Shown: positions 17,431 to 26,990 of the stretch, piece after piece
How positions within the stretch are numbered: the first letter of the stretch is position 1
How the letters are laid out: each line of letters opens with the position of its first letter
Origin: Lactonifactor sp. BIOML-A5
GTDB lineage: Bacteria; Bacillota; Clostridia; Lachnospirales; Lachnospiraceae
Direction: 5' to 3'
NCBI RefSeq assembly: GCF_009677585.1
Contig: NZ_WKYV01000001.1
Span: 282,666-346,665 of the forward strand
DNA length: 64,000 bases
Translations under genes and position numbers: made by a program
The notes under the pieces: generated by a model
Database searches by the model: none
What the model was told of the DNA's origin: nothing
The model's input: only the letters and a program-made list of their open reading frames with translations

Positions 17431-18691
17431 TAATCCAGAACCAGTCAGGCGTCAGGCTAACATAGTCAGTGGTTATTAGCTCTGGTGTTATGGTTGCCAC
17501 AACAGCTGCAGAATTTGTACAAGTAGAAAAGATCTGAGCACCTTTTAATTCCGCCATCATACGTGAATCCTCTGTCACCCAGTTCATAGGGCCCGTTGTA
17601 ACTACTGTTTTAGGATTTAACGAGGTCAAAAAATATGAGGGATTGTTATATTCTCGACCATGATGGCACATTTTCATTAAATCCAAAGAAATTGTCCTCT
17701 GGCTGGTATTAGGTGAATCTCCTTGGTTTGGAGAGGGAACAGGAGCAAGGCGGCTTTGCGGCACGTCCATAACTATATCATCCAATGTATTCTGCGCATG
17801 TTCCTTTAGAGAGTGCATACTGTCGCCTTCGGGCAGTTCAATAGTGACGCTAGAATTCATATCATTCTCTATGTCTTCAGAATTATAAAGTTTATCAATT
17901 ATTTGGTCTGCAATTTTAACACTATCTCCATCAAACGGTTCCATATCTGAAGTTAGAAGAACAGTCTTATCAAAAGCTTCTATTAAGGTAACTAAACAAT
18001 TGTTATTTTCACTTGATACCGGTATGATATTCCCCTCTTGGTCTCTATCTCTCTCGTAGTTTAGAATTTCTATATCCATATCTCCTAGAGACAGAAACCT
18101 ATACTCTGCGTTTTCTTCAAAATCCAGATTGGTAATAATTTCAGTTCCAGTATCTTCTGCTGCCTGGATAATACGGTCATAAACATATTGATTATCCCAT
18201 AAGCGGTTCTCCTCAGCATCAGGGTTAAAATATGGATCTTCCGGATTTATGCCATGCGCATCTGTCATATATTCGTCCTTATATTCATTTATATATAACC
18301 TTTTCGTTGGAAAATGCCTAATAATCTCATCGCCCGTTCCGATATGATCACTATGCGCATGTGTAGCAATATAGAATTCCAGTTCTTCAACTCCCAATTT
18401 CTCAAGATAATGTATTACTTGAGGGTCGAATCCCAAATGAGTAGTTATCCCTTCTCTAAGAGGATACTCTTCATTATTAGGATAATCCCAGTCTTCACCA
18501 GAATCTATCAAAGCAAAATGTCCATTGCTCTCTAAAAGTATCGCATCACCTGTAGTATACAAGGATATAAAATGTATTTTTGTCCCACCTTCATTCCCCT
18601 TTGCAGATACACCTATCACTGATGAAAACAATAAAGCAAATAGTAGCATTAGCATAAATACTATTTTTCTACTTTTTATATTCTTTATCAT
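16322..18691 (-). CDS. Pce/CbpE-like phosphorylcholine esterase with choline-binding repeats
   Basis: The 789-residue secreted protein has a signal peptide (residues 1-30, cut after VSA), a metallo-beta-lactamase domain (about 35-405) and a C-terminal array of cell-wall-binding repeats (about 420-789). The catalytic domain matches pneumococcal Pce (CbpE) in many places from memory: KIHFI at the mature N-terminus, ILLESNGHFALIDSGED, the zinc motif ATHAHSDHIG at 109-118, RLWDN, and GDMDIEILNYE. Pce removes phosphorylcholine from teichoic acids. A stretch of roughly 100 residues between LLTSDME and KMCHHG is longer than in Pce and hydrophilic. AGAGGAAGG precedes the ATG. Together with LicD- and LicA/LicC-type genes it suggests that this organism both adds and removes surface phosphocholine. 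Confidence 0.85.
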   Translation of the reverse strand: MIKNIKSRKIVFMLMLLFALLFSSVIGVSAKGNEGGTKIHFISLYTTGDAILLESNGHFALIDSGEDWDYPNNEEYPLREGITTHLGFDPQVIHYLEKLGVEELEFYIATHAHSDHIGTGDEIIRHFPTKRLYINEYKDEYMTDAHGINPEDPYFNPDAEENRLWDNQYVYDRIIQAAEDTGTEIITNLDFEENAEYRFLSLGDMDIEILNYERDRDQEGNIIPVSSENNNCLVTLIEAFDKTVLLTSDMEPFDGDSVKIADQIIDKLYNSEDIENDMNSSVTIELPEGDSMHSLKEHAQNTLDDIVMDVPQSRLAPVPSPNQGDSPNTSQRTISLDLMKMCHHGREYNNPSYFLTSLNPKTVVTTGPMNWVTEDSRMMAELKGAQIFSTCTNSAAVVATITPELITTDYVSLTPDWFWINDALYYFDEFGRTCYQKTGMQKIDGKKYYFEDKGNVLADVGRWSYGEDTYFITEDGSFATGWYYDEESQAYSYYDNEGKMQRDCWIEQKYYVDKDGIYQPDQPFPVAGWKKEGGFWRYQNSDTSFAKNEWKFIDGYWYYFGNDSFMHTGWIQLNGVWYYLNSNGKMATGWNQIAGHWYYFIPQKGNMTTGWKYIGNAWYFMSTDGTMKTGWVLDNGYWYYLDSSGSMVVGWKEVGHNWYYFSHNGIMNVGWKYINNKWYYLKPDGAMATGWLLDNGIWYYLYKNGDMAVGWLPLGNKKYYLNANGAMVIGWKYIKNNWYYFSVDGAMSTGWLLDGSNWYYLNSNGAMATGRIVLNNKSYNLSSNGVWIP

Positions 18692-18863
18692 ATAACCTTC
18701 CTCTCCCCTATCACATCCATGATTTTACAGAAATGTTTATATGCACTATTTTATCCTGCACAGTGTTTTCTATGTATATAATAACATTAGTATAGTATAT
18801 GGATAAAATATGTGCAATATAAAAATATTACTATAAATTCAATCCAGAATATTTATTTGCTTG

Positions 18864-18892
18864 TTTACATATTAATAATATGTTATGATAAT
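18864..18892 (+). promoter_or_regulatory. Promoter for the plus-strand GT2/flippase pair
   Basis: TTTACA (18864-18869), a 17-bp spacer and GATAAT (18887-18892) lie about 40 bp before the ATG of the glycosyltransferase at 18931. The whole 239-bp gap 18692-18930 between the divergent esterase and glycosyltransferase genes is AT-rich and holds no gene. A clear promoter for the esterase was not found. Confidence 0.6.
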
Positions 18893-18930
18893 CTGCGGAA
18901 CTTATTTATGTATTAAGGAGATAAATATAG

Positions 18931-19926
18931 ATGTTAGTCAGTATTATAGTTCCTGTATATAATGCGGAAAAATATTTAAAAGTTTGTATTAATAGTTTGT
19001 TGCAACAGACATTTACAAATATAGAAGTTATATTAATTGATGATGAATCCACAGATTCTTCTGGAGATATATGTGATGAATATGCAATCAAGGATCCCCG
19101 GGTTAAAGTGTTCCATAAAAAGAACGGGGGAACTGCTGCAGCCAGGAATACTGGTTTAGAAATGGCTACTGGTGATTATATTACTTTTATTGACAATGAT
19201 GACTACTGGATTAACACGGAATGTTTGCAGGAAATAGTTAAGCAATTAACCGAGAGTCCTTCCGATGTACTAATGTTTTCTACAATTGATTACTGGCAGG
19301 ATAAAAATCATTATAACTACCCTTCAAGGACCTGCTCAAGAAGTTCTGTCTTGCACCAAAAGCGTACCGATGCTATCCGGTCAATCATGGAAAAAGGGCT
19401 TTTATACCGAGCCGTTTGGTCTAAAGTAATAAAAAGGGAATTGATATTAAAAAATAATTTATATTTTTCTTCCGGTATACGGAATGAAGATACTGACTGG
19501 ACTGCACGAATGTTATTAGCTGCCACCTCGTATGACTGGTATGAAAAAGCTTTCTATGTATATAGAAAAGGACATACAGAAGCACAGACTAGTAAACCTA
19601 ATACTTATCAAACCCTTAATGATTTAAAGAGCATCTGTATTAAATATATCAGAGCGGCTGAAAAAATTAACGATGCAGATTTTAAAAAGGTCTATCTAAG
19701 CTATCTTGCTTATCCATACTCCGTCTGGATGGCGCAAGCTGAATTTATTAAAAATGATATTATTATATCAGATAAACAAGAAATGAAACAATATTCATAT
19801 CTTTTAAATTATGATATAGATCCTGGTGTAAAGCTAGTAGCAAGATTATACAAAACCTTCGGCTATAATATAACTGCAAAATTGCTTAAATTTTACTTAA
19901 AGCTTAAATATAAGATTGAAGGTTGA
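18931..19926 (+). CDS. Glycosyltransferase family 2
   Basis: The 331-residue GT2 enzyme starts VSIIVPVYNAEKYL, has IDDESTDSSG (nucleotide binding), GTAAARNTG and the metal-binding IDNDD near residue 87. The C-terminal third is an all-alpha acceptor region without a membrane span. AAGGAG lies 10 bases upstream of the ATG. It forms a two-gene unit with the flippase-like gene that starts 2 bp after it. Together they look like an addition to the envelope polysaccharide locus, transcribed opposite to the rest. Sugar and acceptor are unknown. Confidence 0.85.
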   Translation: MLVSIIVPVYNAEKYLKVCINSLLQQTFTNIEVILIDDESTDSSGDICDEYAIKDPRVKVFHKKNGGTAAARNTGLEMATGDYITFIDNDDYWINTECLQEIVKQLTESPSDVLMFSTIDYWQDKNHYNYPSRTCSRSSVLHQKRTDAIRSIMEKGLLYRAVWSKVIKRELILKNNLYFSSGIRNEDTDWTARMLLAATSYDWYEKAFYVYRKGHTEAQTSKPNTYQTLNDLKSICIKYIRAAEKINDADFKKVYLSYLAYPYSVWMAQAEFIKNDIIISDKQEMKQYSYLLNYDIDPGVKLVARLYKTFGYNITAKLLKFYLKLKYKIEG

Positions 19927-19928
19927 AT

Positions 19929-21209
19929 ATGGATAATAAAATAAGAGTTACTAAGAGACAAATATACTTTTGGAATTTAGCAGGCAGCCTGTGTAATGCA
20001 GTTACATCCATGATTCTTTTAATGATTGTTACGAGAACCACAGACAATTATTATGCCGATATGTTCAGTTATTCTTTTGCTTTGTCACAACTGCTGGTTA
20101 CCATAGGACTATTTCAAGTAAGAAACTATCAAGCAACTGATGTAAGAGAAAAGTATGAATTCACAGACTACTTTACATTTAGAATCATAACCTGCTTCAT
20201 TATGATGATATTTGCCTTTTTGTATGTCCAATTCAAAGGTTATACCTTAGATAAAAAAATTGTAATACTTTTTGTATGTCTTTACAAAAGCATTGAGGCA
20301 ATGTCAGATGTTTTTCAGGGTCTTTTTCAGCAAAAAGGGAGATTAGATTTAGCAGGTAAATCTTTAACCTTAAAGGCAGTCTTCTCTAGTTTTATTTTTG
20401 CTGTTGGTATGTATATAACTAATAACTTAATTTTATCATGCTCATTATTATTTATTAGCTCCTGCCTCTGTTTTGCTTTATATGATTTAAGAAAATATAG
20501 AGAATTTTCACAGTTAAATCATGTTATTCAACACATAAAAAAATATTATAAAAGATTATATGGTATTTTCGGGCAGTGTTTCCCTCTTTTTATTAATGGA
20601 TTCCTTATTATGGCAATATATAATGCACCTAAAAATGCAATTGATCTATGCACGGAACAAAATATTCTACCACAAGGCATTCAGACAGATTATAATATAA
20701 TCTTTATGCCTGCATCTGTAATTAATCTTTTTTTAATATTTTTACGGCCATTTATGACAGAAATGGCTTATGCTTTATCACAAAATAGAAAAGACAGATT
20801 TTATAAGATGCTCTACAAAATAATAGGAGGTTTATTTTTATTTGGTATATTATCTATTATCGGAGCATATTTGTTAGGTATCCCTATTTTGGAGGTTATT
20901 TATTCGAGACACTTAACCAAATATAAAACTGAACTTATTATGCTTATGATTGCAGGAGGAATGAGTTCTTTAGCAACAGCAATCGATAATATTATAACCG
21001 TAATCCGCATTCAGCATGTACTCGTCATAAGTTATTTTTTATCCTGGATAGTAGCTAGACTTATTGCCTATCCATTAATAGAAAAATATGCTCTCTATGG
21101 AACTGTTGTCGCTTTTATGGTTACAATGTTAATCCTTTTGATATGTAATCTTCTAATCTTGTTATTTGGTCTAAAAAGGCATAAAGATAAACGAACAGGC
21201 TGTGACTGA
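19929..21209 (+). CDS. Wzx-like polysaccharide flippase / MATE-fold transporter
   Basis: The 426-residue protein has about twelve hydrophobic segments spread over its whole length and the MOP-superfamily look of lipid-linked oligosaccharide flippases; the N-terminus FWNLAGSLCNAVTSMILLMIVTRT is typical of Wzx/PST proteins. It would flip an undecaprenyl-linked oligosaccharide. I use ATG 19929, just after the stop of the glycosyltransferase, with GAAGGTTGA as ribosome binding site; a TTG two codons earlier overlaps that stop. Its stop codon lies in the loop of a terminator hairpin. A second, unrelated Wzx candidate is at 23286-24542. Confidence 0.75.
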   Translation: MDNKIRVTKRQIYFWNLAGSLCNAVTSMILLMIVTRTTDNYYADMFSYSFALSQLLVTIGLFQVRNYQATDVREKYEFTDYFTFRIITCFIMMIFAFLYVQFKGYTLDKKIVILFVCLYKSIEAMSDVFQGLFQQKGRLDLAGKSLTLKAVFSSFIFAVGMYITNNLILSCSLLFISSCLCFALYDLRKYREFSQLNHVIQHIKKYYKRLYGIFGQCFPLFINGFLIMAIYNAPKNAIDLCTEQNILPQGIQTDYNIIFMPASVINLFLIFLRPFMTEMAYALSQNRKDRFYKMLYKIIGGLFLFGILSIIGAYLLGIPILEVIYSRHLTKYKTELIMLMIAGGMSSLATAIDNIITVIRIQHVLVISYFLSWIVARLIAYPLIEKYALYGTVVAFMVTMLILLICNLLILLFGLKRHKDKRTGCD

Positions 21210-21230
21210 ATGGTCACTTACCTGTTCGTT
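21190..21230. terminator. Bidirectional terminator between convergent genes
   Basis: AACGAACAGG pairs with CCTGTTCGTT, and an inner GTGAC/GTCAC stem extends the hairpin. It sits between the flippase gene (plus) and the DUF2142 gene (minus), and the flippase stop codon is inside it. Confidence 0.75.
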
Positions 21231-21240
21231 CGTCGTTATA

Positions 21241-23238
21241 TTACCTACCAACAATTCTGGAAAACACCTGAAGAACTGCTACAACCTGTATACACGTAAA
21301 AAGCATAACCAGATAATTATCTATATTTCTTTTCAAAACCACTACTCTGCTTCTAAACATAAAAATAATCAAAGGCAGAATTGGAATAAAGTATCTCCCC
21401 TGCACACCATCAATATGGTCTCTGCCCAACGGAGTAAAGTCAAGAAGTAACGCTAATAAGGTTGCTCCTATTACAGCAGCACAAATGCAGCCCATCCATA
21501 CTTTTTCTTTCCAGTCGAATAATAACACATCCCTCTCTGTTTTCGCCGACGCTAGGAGTAATAGAATAAAAAACGCAATGACAAACATCCAAGGTAAATA
21601 AATCAAGTCCTTCCAGGTAAGCCTACATCCTAACATACCAATAAGATAATCATCGCCATTTACTCGGATCGTATTTACAAACATTCTAATAGTATAACCA
21701 ATATTCTGCAGCAACATAGGCAGAGTATGGCTTTCAAATTCCTGACCCAAACCGCCATAGGTTTGTCCCTGGGCCATATTTGAAAGAGAACTCATTCTCG
21801 CAATCCCTATTGACAGTATACCAGTCGTAAGCAATAAACCGGTCCCCATCCATTTAGTTCCTTTTTTAGCGAATTTTGATTGAGGTATCAGCAGAATTAA
21901 TCCAGCCAAAACGCAGTAAACAATCTTCACCGGTGCCAGGAAAAAATTCATAACCATAAGAATTATAATATTTATCCATGTTACAGCTTTTCTATTATAT
22001 GCACAATAAAAACAGTAGCCAATCAATCCAAAGCTTAGCATATTAACTATAGTGTCATATGAATAAGAAGTAGCCAATTCTAGCGATCTCGGAAGTAATG
22101 CAACAATAAATAAAACCATTTTCCCAGCTGGCAGTTTTTTTATAGACCAGTAACATCCTAGCAAATAAAAAATCCCTGCAAACAGTTTTCCTAAATACAA
22201 GGTAGCCACTCCTCCAAGCCCCAACAGCATTCCCAGAGCAACTCCGATAGCCTGGGGTAGATAACTCCAGAACGGAACATTAATTGGTCCCCGTTCATAA
22301 GACGCGGGGCTTAAATCAGGATCATGTTCGAATAAATTGTCATGGATAAGATTATACGTAGATTGATCCGGTCTCCAATGATTACTGTTTATAATCAGAT
22401 CCGTTTTACGTATCATTGTATTCCCGTTCTCATCTAAACTTTCTTTCATCAATAATTTGTCAGCAACCGCATATGCACTGGCTATATGCCCTGGTTCATC
22501 AGGTGCAGACATGGGGGGGAAAACTGCCAGATAGACAATGAGAAGTATCCCTCCCACCAATAAAAACAGCCTTTCCAGTCTACATCTCTTTATCCTTATC
22601 AGAAGATATACCGCTAGCACAAGGGCAAATAGTATAAGGGAAATACCCCAAAACATTTTACTTATATAAGGACTTTTACCTAACACCCCAAAAGCAAGAG
22701 TGCCCTCAATTACTTTACCCGCCTTTGTAATTTGACTGTTAAAATAAACTTCCTTTTTTGTGCCCTGGAGTATTAACTGTGTAGAAAGCTCCGCGCTTTC
22801 TACAGATATCTCAAATTCAATATCATCTCCGATTTTAGATTCGACAGGAGATTCGCAAATTAACTCCATACTATTTTTAGTAAGAGCTTCATTTATATCG
22901 GTATTCCATTCCTGGCAAACTACATTGTTTTTCTTCAGAGCAACTCTAATTATACCAGAAGTCTGCGCATCAGAAGCCTTACTAATTTTATACTTAAAGC
23001 TAATTCCACTTATTTCTTCCCTTGTAGCAGTAAATGAAACAGTGGCTTTTTCACCATTTCTAAGTTCTATGATATCTTCCTCGGCGTTCAGGTTAAATAA
23101 ATATGCACTGATTTTTTCATTAGCTGCCTTTTGAAAAATCTGTTCGTTATAAAATATAATTACTACTAATACCGATATTAAGATAAAACATACCTCAAGT
23201 ATTTTATAAATTGTTCTTTTGGTTGTTGCATTGATCAT
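21241..23238 (-). CDS. DUF2142 family membrane protein
   Basis: The 665-residue protein has one N-terminal span (residues 12-30), an extracytoplasmic beta-rich domain of about 150 residues, and then around ten membrane spans. The motif FPPMSAPDEPGHIASAYA near residue 245 is characteristic of the DUF2142 membrane family, which resembles GT-C glycosyltransferases (Asp/Glu in the first external loop). It is likely to transfer a sugar from a polyprenyl-phosphate donor outside the membrane, but no member's function can be read directly. It is the last gene of the minus-strand Wzx/Wzy locus. Confidence 0.75.
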   Translation of the reverse strand: MINATTKRTIYKILEVCFILISVLVVIIFYNEQIFQKAANEKISAYLFNLNAEEDIIELRNGEKATVSFTATREEISGISFKYKISKASDAQTSGIIRVALKKNNVVCQEWNTDINEALTKNSMELICESPVESKIGDDIEFEISVESAELSTQLILQGTKKEVYFNSQITKAGKVIEGTLAFGVLGKSPYISKMFWGISLILFALVLAVYLLIRIKRCRLERLFLLVGGILLIVYLAVFPPMSAPDEPGHIASAYAVADKLLMKESLDENGNTMIRKTDLIINSNHWRPDQSTYNLIHDNLFEHDPDLSPASYERGPINVPFWSYLPQAIGVALGMLLGLGGVATLYLGKLFAGIFYLLGCYWSIKKLPAGKMVLFIVALLPRSLELATSYSYDTIVNMLSFGLIGYCFYCAYNRKAVTWINIIILMVMNFFLAPVKIVYCVLAGLILLIPQSKFAKKGTKWMGTGLLLTTGILSIGIARMSSLSNMAQGQTYGGLGQEFESHTLPMLLQNIGYTIRMFVNTIRVNGDDYLIGMLGCRLTWKDLIYLPWMFVIAFFILLLLASAKTERDVLLFDWKEKVWMGCICAAVIGATLLALLLDFTPLGRDHIDGVQGRYFIPILPLIIFMFRSRVVVLKRNIDNYLVMLFTCIQVVAVLQVFSRIVGR

Positions 23239-23285
23239 AATGCACTTTTACTCCTTCGCCGTATCTATCCTCAACATAGTTATAT

Positions 23286-24542
23286 TTAATCCCACTTGTA
23301 TCTATCACGAAAATGTACAACAACTCCTATCCGAAATGCCACTGTTAATATCTCTGTGACACACGTGATTATTGCCACTGTCTTTGCACTAAATATACCC
23401 AACGCAAAAAGAATTATTAATTGTATTATCTGAATAGCCGCTCCAATTACATTAGAAATATTTGCATAATTTGCCAATCCCACCGGGGATAAAACCGGAA
23501 ATCCAAAAAGCATACCTGGAAAAGCACACCATACCACTGGCGCAAGCAATCTTAAATACGTCCCCGCGCCCCTGAATGCTTTTCCAAATAGCAAAACACA
23601 AATCGGTTCAGCAAAAACGGCAACAATAATACATCCTATGGTTAAAATCGGTAAAAATATAATTAATATTTTTTTTATGAGTTTAAAATCTTTGTTCTTT
23701 ACCATATAGGGATAAAGGCTGTCAGTGACTGGAGATATAGCTTGCTTTCCTGTTGTGATTAGCTTATCTGCAGACGTGTAATAACCCACTACCGGAGATT
23801 CTGTGCCATAAAAAATGCCAAGAATAAAAGTATTGGTTGCGCTATATATAGTAGAGGCGATCCTAGAGTAGAAAAAAAAGCTGGATCTTTTTAATGCCTC
23901 AAGTATATCTTTTATTTTAACGCCACAAAGTGTTATTCCCATTTTTTTATTTAAATGCCAGTATACTCCCAGCAAAGCACCTGAGTTTCCTATTACATTT
24001 AAAATAGGAATAATAAGGTATTGTTCCTTTTGTCTTAAGCAAAGAAAAATCATTAATGTAAAAAATAATTTTATGAGAACAGTTCTGATCGTTATGGCCT
24101 TCATTTCCTCCAATCCCCGATAAAGAAAATCCGGCAAAAAAGAATTTACAGCTATGGAAATAAAATACAGAACATATAGGCTTACGTCCTCCTTAAACCT
24201 TCCTACACTAGAACACAAGAATAATAATACAATACTTGATAACAAAATTAGCAATAATTTGCAGGCGCTGACACAAGTAAAAATATGAGACAGCCTTTTA
24301 GGATCATCCCGATGCTGAGCAACCTCTTCTGTTGCAGAAAGAAGAAACCCAAAATCAAGAAATAATTGAAAATATATCATTAAGGATACCGCAAACCCTA
24401 TTTTACCATAGATTATCGGGCCTAACACTCTGGTCTGATAAGGTACTGTTATAAAATTAAACAAATAATTAGAAAATGTAAGAATATACAACATAATAGT
24501 ATTTGAGAATAGCCTACTATTCATTTTCACTTTATCGCTCAT
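23286..24542 (-). CDS. Wzx-type oligosaccharide flippase
   Basis: The 418-residue protein has about twelve hydrophobic segments. The start SNTIMLYILTFSNYLFNFITVPYQTRVLGP is typical of PST/Wzx repeat-unit flippases (polysaccharide biosynthesis family). It should move the completed undecaprenyl-linked repeat unit outward for polymerisation by the Wzy-like protein encoded two genes upstream. GGAGAC precedes the ATG, and the gene lies 2 bp downstream of the Stealth gene, consistent with tight co-transcription. Confidence 0.88.
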   Translation of the reverse strand: MSDKVKMNSRLFSNTIMLYILTFSNYLFNFITVPYQTRVLGPIIYGKIGFAVSLMIYFQLFLDFGFLLSATEEVAQHRDDPKRLSHIFTCVSACKLLLILLSSIVLLFLCSSVGRFKEDVSLYVLYFISIAVNSFLPDFLYRGLEEMKAITIRTVLIKLFFTLMIFLCLRQKEQYLIIPILNVIGNSGALLGVYWHLNKKMGITLCGVKIKDILEALKRSSFFFYSRIASTIYSATNTFILGIFYGTESPVVGYYTSADKLITTGKQAISPVTDSLYPYMVKNKDFKLIKKILIIFLPILTIGCIIVAVFAEPICVLLFGKAFRGAGTYLRLLAPVVWCAFPGMLFGFPVLSPVGLANYANISNVIGAAIQIIQLIILFALGIFSAKTVAIITCVTEILTVAFRIGVVVHFRDRYKWD

Positions 24543-24544
24543 AA

Positions 24545-25543
24545 TTAAGTCTCCATTTTTTCAAATGATGACTTTTCTGGCAAAATCGTCTGGAAACAGT
24601 CTTTGATAAAATCCTTTTCCTTTTCAAAATCCATATTTTCATTGTCATCACTAAGACATACCATTTTTACAGTTTGATTTTTAATTGCCCTTTCTATCTC
24701 AATATCATCTCTCCCAATGCTAAAAAATCTTCCTATATTTGTAGTTCTGGGATAGAAAGAACCAGATACTAATTGCCAATATCGAAAAAGCCAGCAATTG
24801 ACATCTTCAACTGATCTAATTTTATGAAGACAGGTACTATTAAGTTTTTCTGACTCCATTTCCCATACCTTTATATATGTGGACTTTTTCAATGATATTG
24901 GTAAGTGAGGATCCATAAAGCCCGTAAAATCTTTAAATGGATACATATACAGATTTCTAAAAAGCTGCTTTCCATAACAGCGGGAAAACCACTTTCTGCT
25001 ATGGTTTCTCCTGCAATCCCGTTTTTCAAAATGTTCATTTATAATCTCAAGATTATTTCCTATAATGTGATCAATACCTCCTTTATGAAATTGCAATGCA
25101 GTTTCTACTAGAGAGTCACATGGAAGTCCTTCTTTAAAAAACATATCAGGTTCCATTTCCTTCAGAAAAAACATGTCGTCATTTGCATAGATAAACTGTT
25201 CTGCCAGACCCTTTATCCTGTGAAAATTCATCTCTATAGGGTGGCTGCTGAATGTAGGTAGGTATATCTTAGGTATATAATCTGTATGATTTACAATATT
25301 AAGCTTTTTACAGCCTGTATTTAACCATTTTGGCAAATGGCCCCAGGTTACAAAATGTACCTTTCTCACCCAAGGCATAAACTTCTCTATTCCTCTAAAT
25401 ACATATTGAAGATTATCCCAGTCCCGAAATCTTATATCTCTGCTGTCTCCCTTGAAATAAGGATCATGCGCATTTTTCACCTCCCTCCAATTGGGATCAC
25501 TGCCGTCTACCCAGGCAATGACAACATCTATACTGTTATCCAT
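24545..25543 (-). CDS. Stealth-family sugar-phosphate transferase
   Basis: The 332-residue protein carries the Stealth hallmark blocks: IDVVIAWVDGSDPNW at residues 5-19 (conserved region 1), then RDWDNLQYVFRGIEKFMPWV and YANDDMFFLKEM (region 2), and a later histidine/arginine-rich block (CLHKIRSVED). Stealth enzymes transfer hexose-1-phosphate from a nucleotide sugar to form phosphodiester links in capsules and teichoic-acid-like polymers, and are homologous to the eukaryotic GlcNAc-1-phosphotransferase. The surrounding genes form a Wzx/Wzy locus, so the product polysaccharide is likely to contain a phosphodiester-linked sugar. Substrate is inferred only as a nucleotide sugar. Confidence 0.88.
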   Translation of the reverse strand: MDNSIDVVIAWVDGSDPNWREVKNAHDPYFKGDSRDIRFRDWDNLQYVFRGIEKFMPWVRKVHFVTWGHLPKWLNTGCKKLNIVNHTDYIPKIYLPTFSSHPIEMNFHRIKGLAEQFIYANDDMFFLKEMEPDMFFKEGLPCDSLVETALQFHKGGIDHIIGNNLEIINEHFEKRDCRRNHSRKWFSRCYGKQLFRNLYMYPFKDFTGFMDPHLPISLKKSTYIKVWEMESEKLNSTCLHKIRSVEDVNCWLFRYWQLVSGSFYPRTTNIGRFFSIGRDDIEIERAIKNQTVKMVCLSDDNENMDFEKEKDFIKDCFQTILPEKSSFEKMET

Positions 25544-25564
25544 AGTTCCTCCTGCTTCTAAGCA

Positions 25565-26974
25565 CTAAGACCAGTGTCTTCTTTCATTATTAACATTGTC
25601 ATATTTCTTGCAATCTTCCTTTTGCAAAAAGTATATTAAGTATCCCAGATACATCCAAAATAAGTTGGTACTTGGAACATTGTAATAAAACATCCCTGCT
25701 GCGACCAACATACTCTCTATTCCAATACACAATAATGAGATTAGTATCACACAAGTCACTGGAAAATCCAATGTCTTTACCTTAAAAAGCTTTAAAAAAA
25801 CAATACTGCAACACTTTATAACTAGTATTACCAATAAAATCCCACCGATTATACCTTGTGAAACCAAAACGTTTAGAAACTCATTGTGTAAATTTTTAAA
25901 ATCCGTTTGGCTATTGTTTACTATATATGTCTGAGGCATATTCTCCCTGGCATATGGCCTGATGCCATTATACGAAGTGCCCCAGAATTTATTCTGGTTA
26001 AAAATTTCAATTCCACTTTTCCAAATATCAAATCTTCTATTACTGGGATCCTGTTCAAGATCATACGCCCTTTCAATTTTATCTAAATCTCCGTGTTCTG
26101 TTGTTAAGTGCCCCTGAACTGTATTATAGCTAATGGCTATCCCTTTGGGGACACTTGTCATTACTGCAACTGCTGCGACAGATATTAATATAATTCTAAA
26201 ATAGCCCCATTTTCCAATTCCATCCTTTTTCCGCTTAATAAAAAAGCAATACAAATAAATCCCTGATGTAATGCCTAGACATAGTCTCCCTGTTCTGGAA
26301 TCAGAAAAAGCTATAAAGCTCAACATGAGAAGAATATTAATAGCCCCTAAAGCTTTAACTGACTTTCTTACCACTTTACTCATAAAAAACAACGTCAGAT
26401 AGATGGAAACACAGGCCATTACAGCACCACAATTGGGATCTAAAAAGACACCGTAAAGACGTCCCCATACAAACCCTGAAACAACTTCATATCCATCTGC
26501 CAGTTTCCTCACATTACCATAACCTGTTACCATAAAAGTTAAACTGATAGCTACAGAAATAAACATATATAATAAAAAAACAACGCTTACAATTTGAAAC
26601 TCCTTTAAAACTTTTTTCGTTTCAACGGAACGATCATTTGCATATAGCAGGAAAAAATAAAATGCTAGAAATAAACCATTTATTATATTTTGTTTGAGTT
26701 CAAACTGATAGTTAATAACTGTAGACAGAATAAAGCTTATGAAAAAAGCCATTAAAGTAATAATTAAAGGTGTTGTTATATATTGTTTAAAATATACGAT
26801 TCTATAAGCCAACAGAAACAGGCCTACGACAACTACCGGCCACATAACCAAAGAAATTATAACGGTACCGTACGTCAGACTATTATACGATAAAATCGCA
26901 TATAGCATAAATCCCACTTTAAAAAGTATCTCTAAAATTTTAACTAATCCCTCTAAACTTCCCTTATTTACCAC
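25565..26974 (-). CDS. Wzy-type polysaccharide polymerase / O-antigen ligase family protein
   Basis: The 469-residue protein is highly hydrophobic with about eleven spans and a large external loop. The conserved loop motif NLHNEFLNVLVSQGIIGG near residue 370 is the Wzy_C (O-antigen ligase/polymerase) signature. It should polymerise the flipped repeat units. I start at GTG 26974, which has AAGGAG 9 bases upstream; the longer frame to 27001 would run into the ribosome binding site and overlap the preceding gene. It lies between the GT4 and Stealth genes. Confidence 0.85.
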   Translation of the reverse strand: MVNKGSLEGLVKILEILFKVGFMLYAILSYNSLTYGTVIISLVMWPVVVVGLFLLAYRIVYFKQYITTPLIITLMAFFISFILSTVINYQFELKQNIINGLFLAFYFFLLYANDRSVETKKVLKEFQIVSVVFLLYMFISVAISLTFMVTGYGNVRKLADGYEVVSGFVWGRLYGVFLDPNCGAVMACVSIYLTLFFMSKVVRKSVKALGAINILLMLSFIAFSDSRTGRLCLGITSGIYLYCFFIKRKKDGIGKWGYFRIILISVAAVAVMTSVPKGIAISYNTVQGHLTTEHGDLDKIERAYDLEQDPSNRRFDIWKSGIEIFNQNKFWGTSYNGIRPYARENMPQTYIVNNSQTDFKNLHNEFLNVLVSQGIIGGILLVILVIKCCSIVFLKLFKVKTLDFPVTCVILISLLCIGIESMLVAAGMFYYNVPSTNLFWMYLGYLIYFLQKEDCKKYDNVNNERRHWS

Positions 26975-26990
26975 GTTATGTCTCTCCTTT

